Assembly: GCA_029263275.1 (NCBI GenBank)
Contig: JAJCXU010000431.1
Location: 1-5,807 of the forward strand
DNA from: Ilumatobacter sp.
GTDB lineage: Bacteria > Actinomycetota > Acidimicrobiia > Acidimicrobiales > Ilumatobacteraceae
Direction: 5' to 3'
Length of the DNA: 5,807 nucleotides
In this document: piece by piece, positions 5,112-5,807 of the stretch
Layout of the letters: each line of letters starts with the position of its first letter
How positions within the stretch are numbered: the stretch's first letter is position 1
Notes under the pieces: generated by a model
The model's database searches: none
Seen by the model: the letters and a program-made list of their open reading frames with translations, nothing else
Told to the model about the DNA's origin: nothing
Translations under genes and position numbers: made by a program

Positions 5112-5807
5112 ATGGCAGAGACGTTTCATTTGGGGCTCAACACCGCCGACGTACGAGGCGCCACGCTGGCGATCATCCCAGGCGACCCCGAGCGCGTCCC
5201 GCGCATCGCTGCGCTGCTCGACGAACCTGTTGCACTGGCCGCACACCGGGAGTTCACGTCGTGGCTCGGCCTGCTCGACGGCAAACCCGTCGTCGTCTGC
5301 TCGACAGGCGTCGGCGGCCCATCGACTTCGATCGCGGTCGAAGAGTTGGCGCAACTCGGTGTGACCACATTCCTTCGAGTTGGCACCACGGGCGGCATTC
5401 AGCCGGGCGTCAATCCGGGGGACATCATCGTCACCACCGGAGCTGTCCGGCTCGATGGCGCCAGCCTGCACTTCGCACCCATGGAGTTCCCGGCCGTCGC
5501 CGATTTCGAGTGCGTCACGGCGCTCGTCGATGCAGCTCGATCGTCTGGCGCCAACGTGCACATCGGTATCACTGCATCGAGCGACACGTTCTATCCGGGA
5601 CAGGAGCGCTACGACACGGCCTCGGGCCGAGTGGTCGAGCGATTCCGTGGCTCGTTGAGCGAGTGGCAATCGATGGGCGTACTCAACTACGAGATGGAGG
5701 CCGCAACGCTCTTCACGATGTGTGCGTCATCGGGCTGGCGTGCCGGATGTGTTGCTGGGGTCCTGGTCAATCGCACCCAACAGGAGACCCCCGACGCGGC
5801 CGTCATC
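5112..5807 (+). CDS. udp: Uridine phosphorylase, 3'-truncated by window edge
   Basis: The frame runs from ATG 5112 to the last base of the window, giving 232 residues; E. coli Udp has 253, so only about 20 are missing. The enzyme cleaves uridine with phosphate to uracil and ribose-1-phosphate, in the cytosol, for pyrimidine salvage. The sequence follows E. coli Udp, as I recall it, almost without gaps, offset by two residues. Phosphate-site residues are present: Gly24 and Arg28 (IIPGDPERV), Arg46 (HREF), and Arg89 and Thr92 (RVGTTGG). The uracil-specificity residues Gln164 and Arg166 in FYPGQERYD separate uridine phosphorylases from purine nucleoside phosphorylases. The ribose site is Glu194-Met195-Glu196 (NYEMEA), and [22 protein letters not shown] is also conserved. 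All catalytic residues are intact. The start matches the N-terminus of E. coli Udp (FHLGL) and sits 6 nt after a TACGGT box. Product identity is near certain. Confidence 0.97.
   Translation, partial: MAETFHLGLNTADVRGATLAIIPGDPERVPRIAALLDEPVALAAHREFTSWLGLLDGKPVVVCSTGVGGPSTSIAVEELAQLGVTTFLRVGTTGGIQPGVNPGDIIVTTGAVRLDGASLHFAPMEFPAVADFECVTALVDAARSSGANVHIGITASSDTFYPGQERYDTASGRVVERFRGSLSEWQSMGVLNYEMEAATLFTMCASSGWRAGCVAGVLVNRTQQETPDAAVI

Noticed and set aside
4965..5669. 234-residue open frame on the minus strand
   Set aside because: It is antisense to udp, whose product is unmistakable, and its composition fits a shadow frame.

Overview
The window is high-GC DNA with strongly G/C-biased third codon positions, tightly packed genes on both strands, one GTG start supported by a promoter element, and -10 boxes of the TANNNT type placed directly in front of start codons. 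This suggests a high-GC actinobacterium. A free-living, possibly marine or aquatic Acidimicrobiia-like lineage is my guess; nothing in the window proves it.

Layout, left to right. (1) Positions 2-1027, +: the C-terminal two thirds of a trimethylamine methyltransferase (MttB) family protein without pyrrolysine, cut by the window edge. (2) 1054-2070, -: a secreted lipoprotein with a long Thr/Pro/Ala linker, convergent with gene 1. (3) 2170-2631, +: an SRPBCC/polyketide-cyclase-fold protein, divergent from the lipoprotein. (4) 2614-3867, -: a 12-TM Bcr/CflA-type MFS efflux transporter whose 3' end overlaps gene 3 tail to tail by 18 bp. (5) 3980-4978, +: a redoxin/thioredoxin-fold protein interrupted by one in-frame TGA at 4355-4357. 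(6) 5112-5807, +: uridine phosphorylase (udp), complete at the start and cut by the right edge.

The main discovery is gene 5. The TGA sits exactly where the first catalytic cysteine of a redoxin active site is expected (SSW-U-G-C). The frame continues cleanly for 206 codons after it. A perfect 6-bp hairpin with a GGU loop starts 15 nt after the TGA and its loop lies 22-24 nt after it, matching the position and loop of bacterial SECIS elements. I read the gene as one 332-residue selenoprotein with Sec126, not as two small ORFs or a pseudogene. A second pattern is that the selenoprotein gene, udp and the MFS gene each carry TA(C/T)GGT exactly 6 nt before the start codon. This implies leaderless transcripts that begin at the start codon, and it fixes the three starts.

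The genes do not form one pathway. They look like single-gene transcription units: methylated-amine use, an envelope lipoprotein, a small ligand-binding-fold protein, drug or metabolite efflux, thiol/selenol redox chemistry, and pyrimidine salvage. The divergent pair efflux pump/selenoprotein shares a 112-bp intergenic region with an imperfect inverted repeat, so joint control is possible but unproven.
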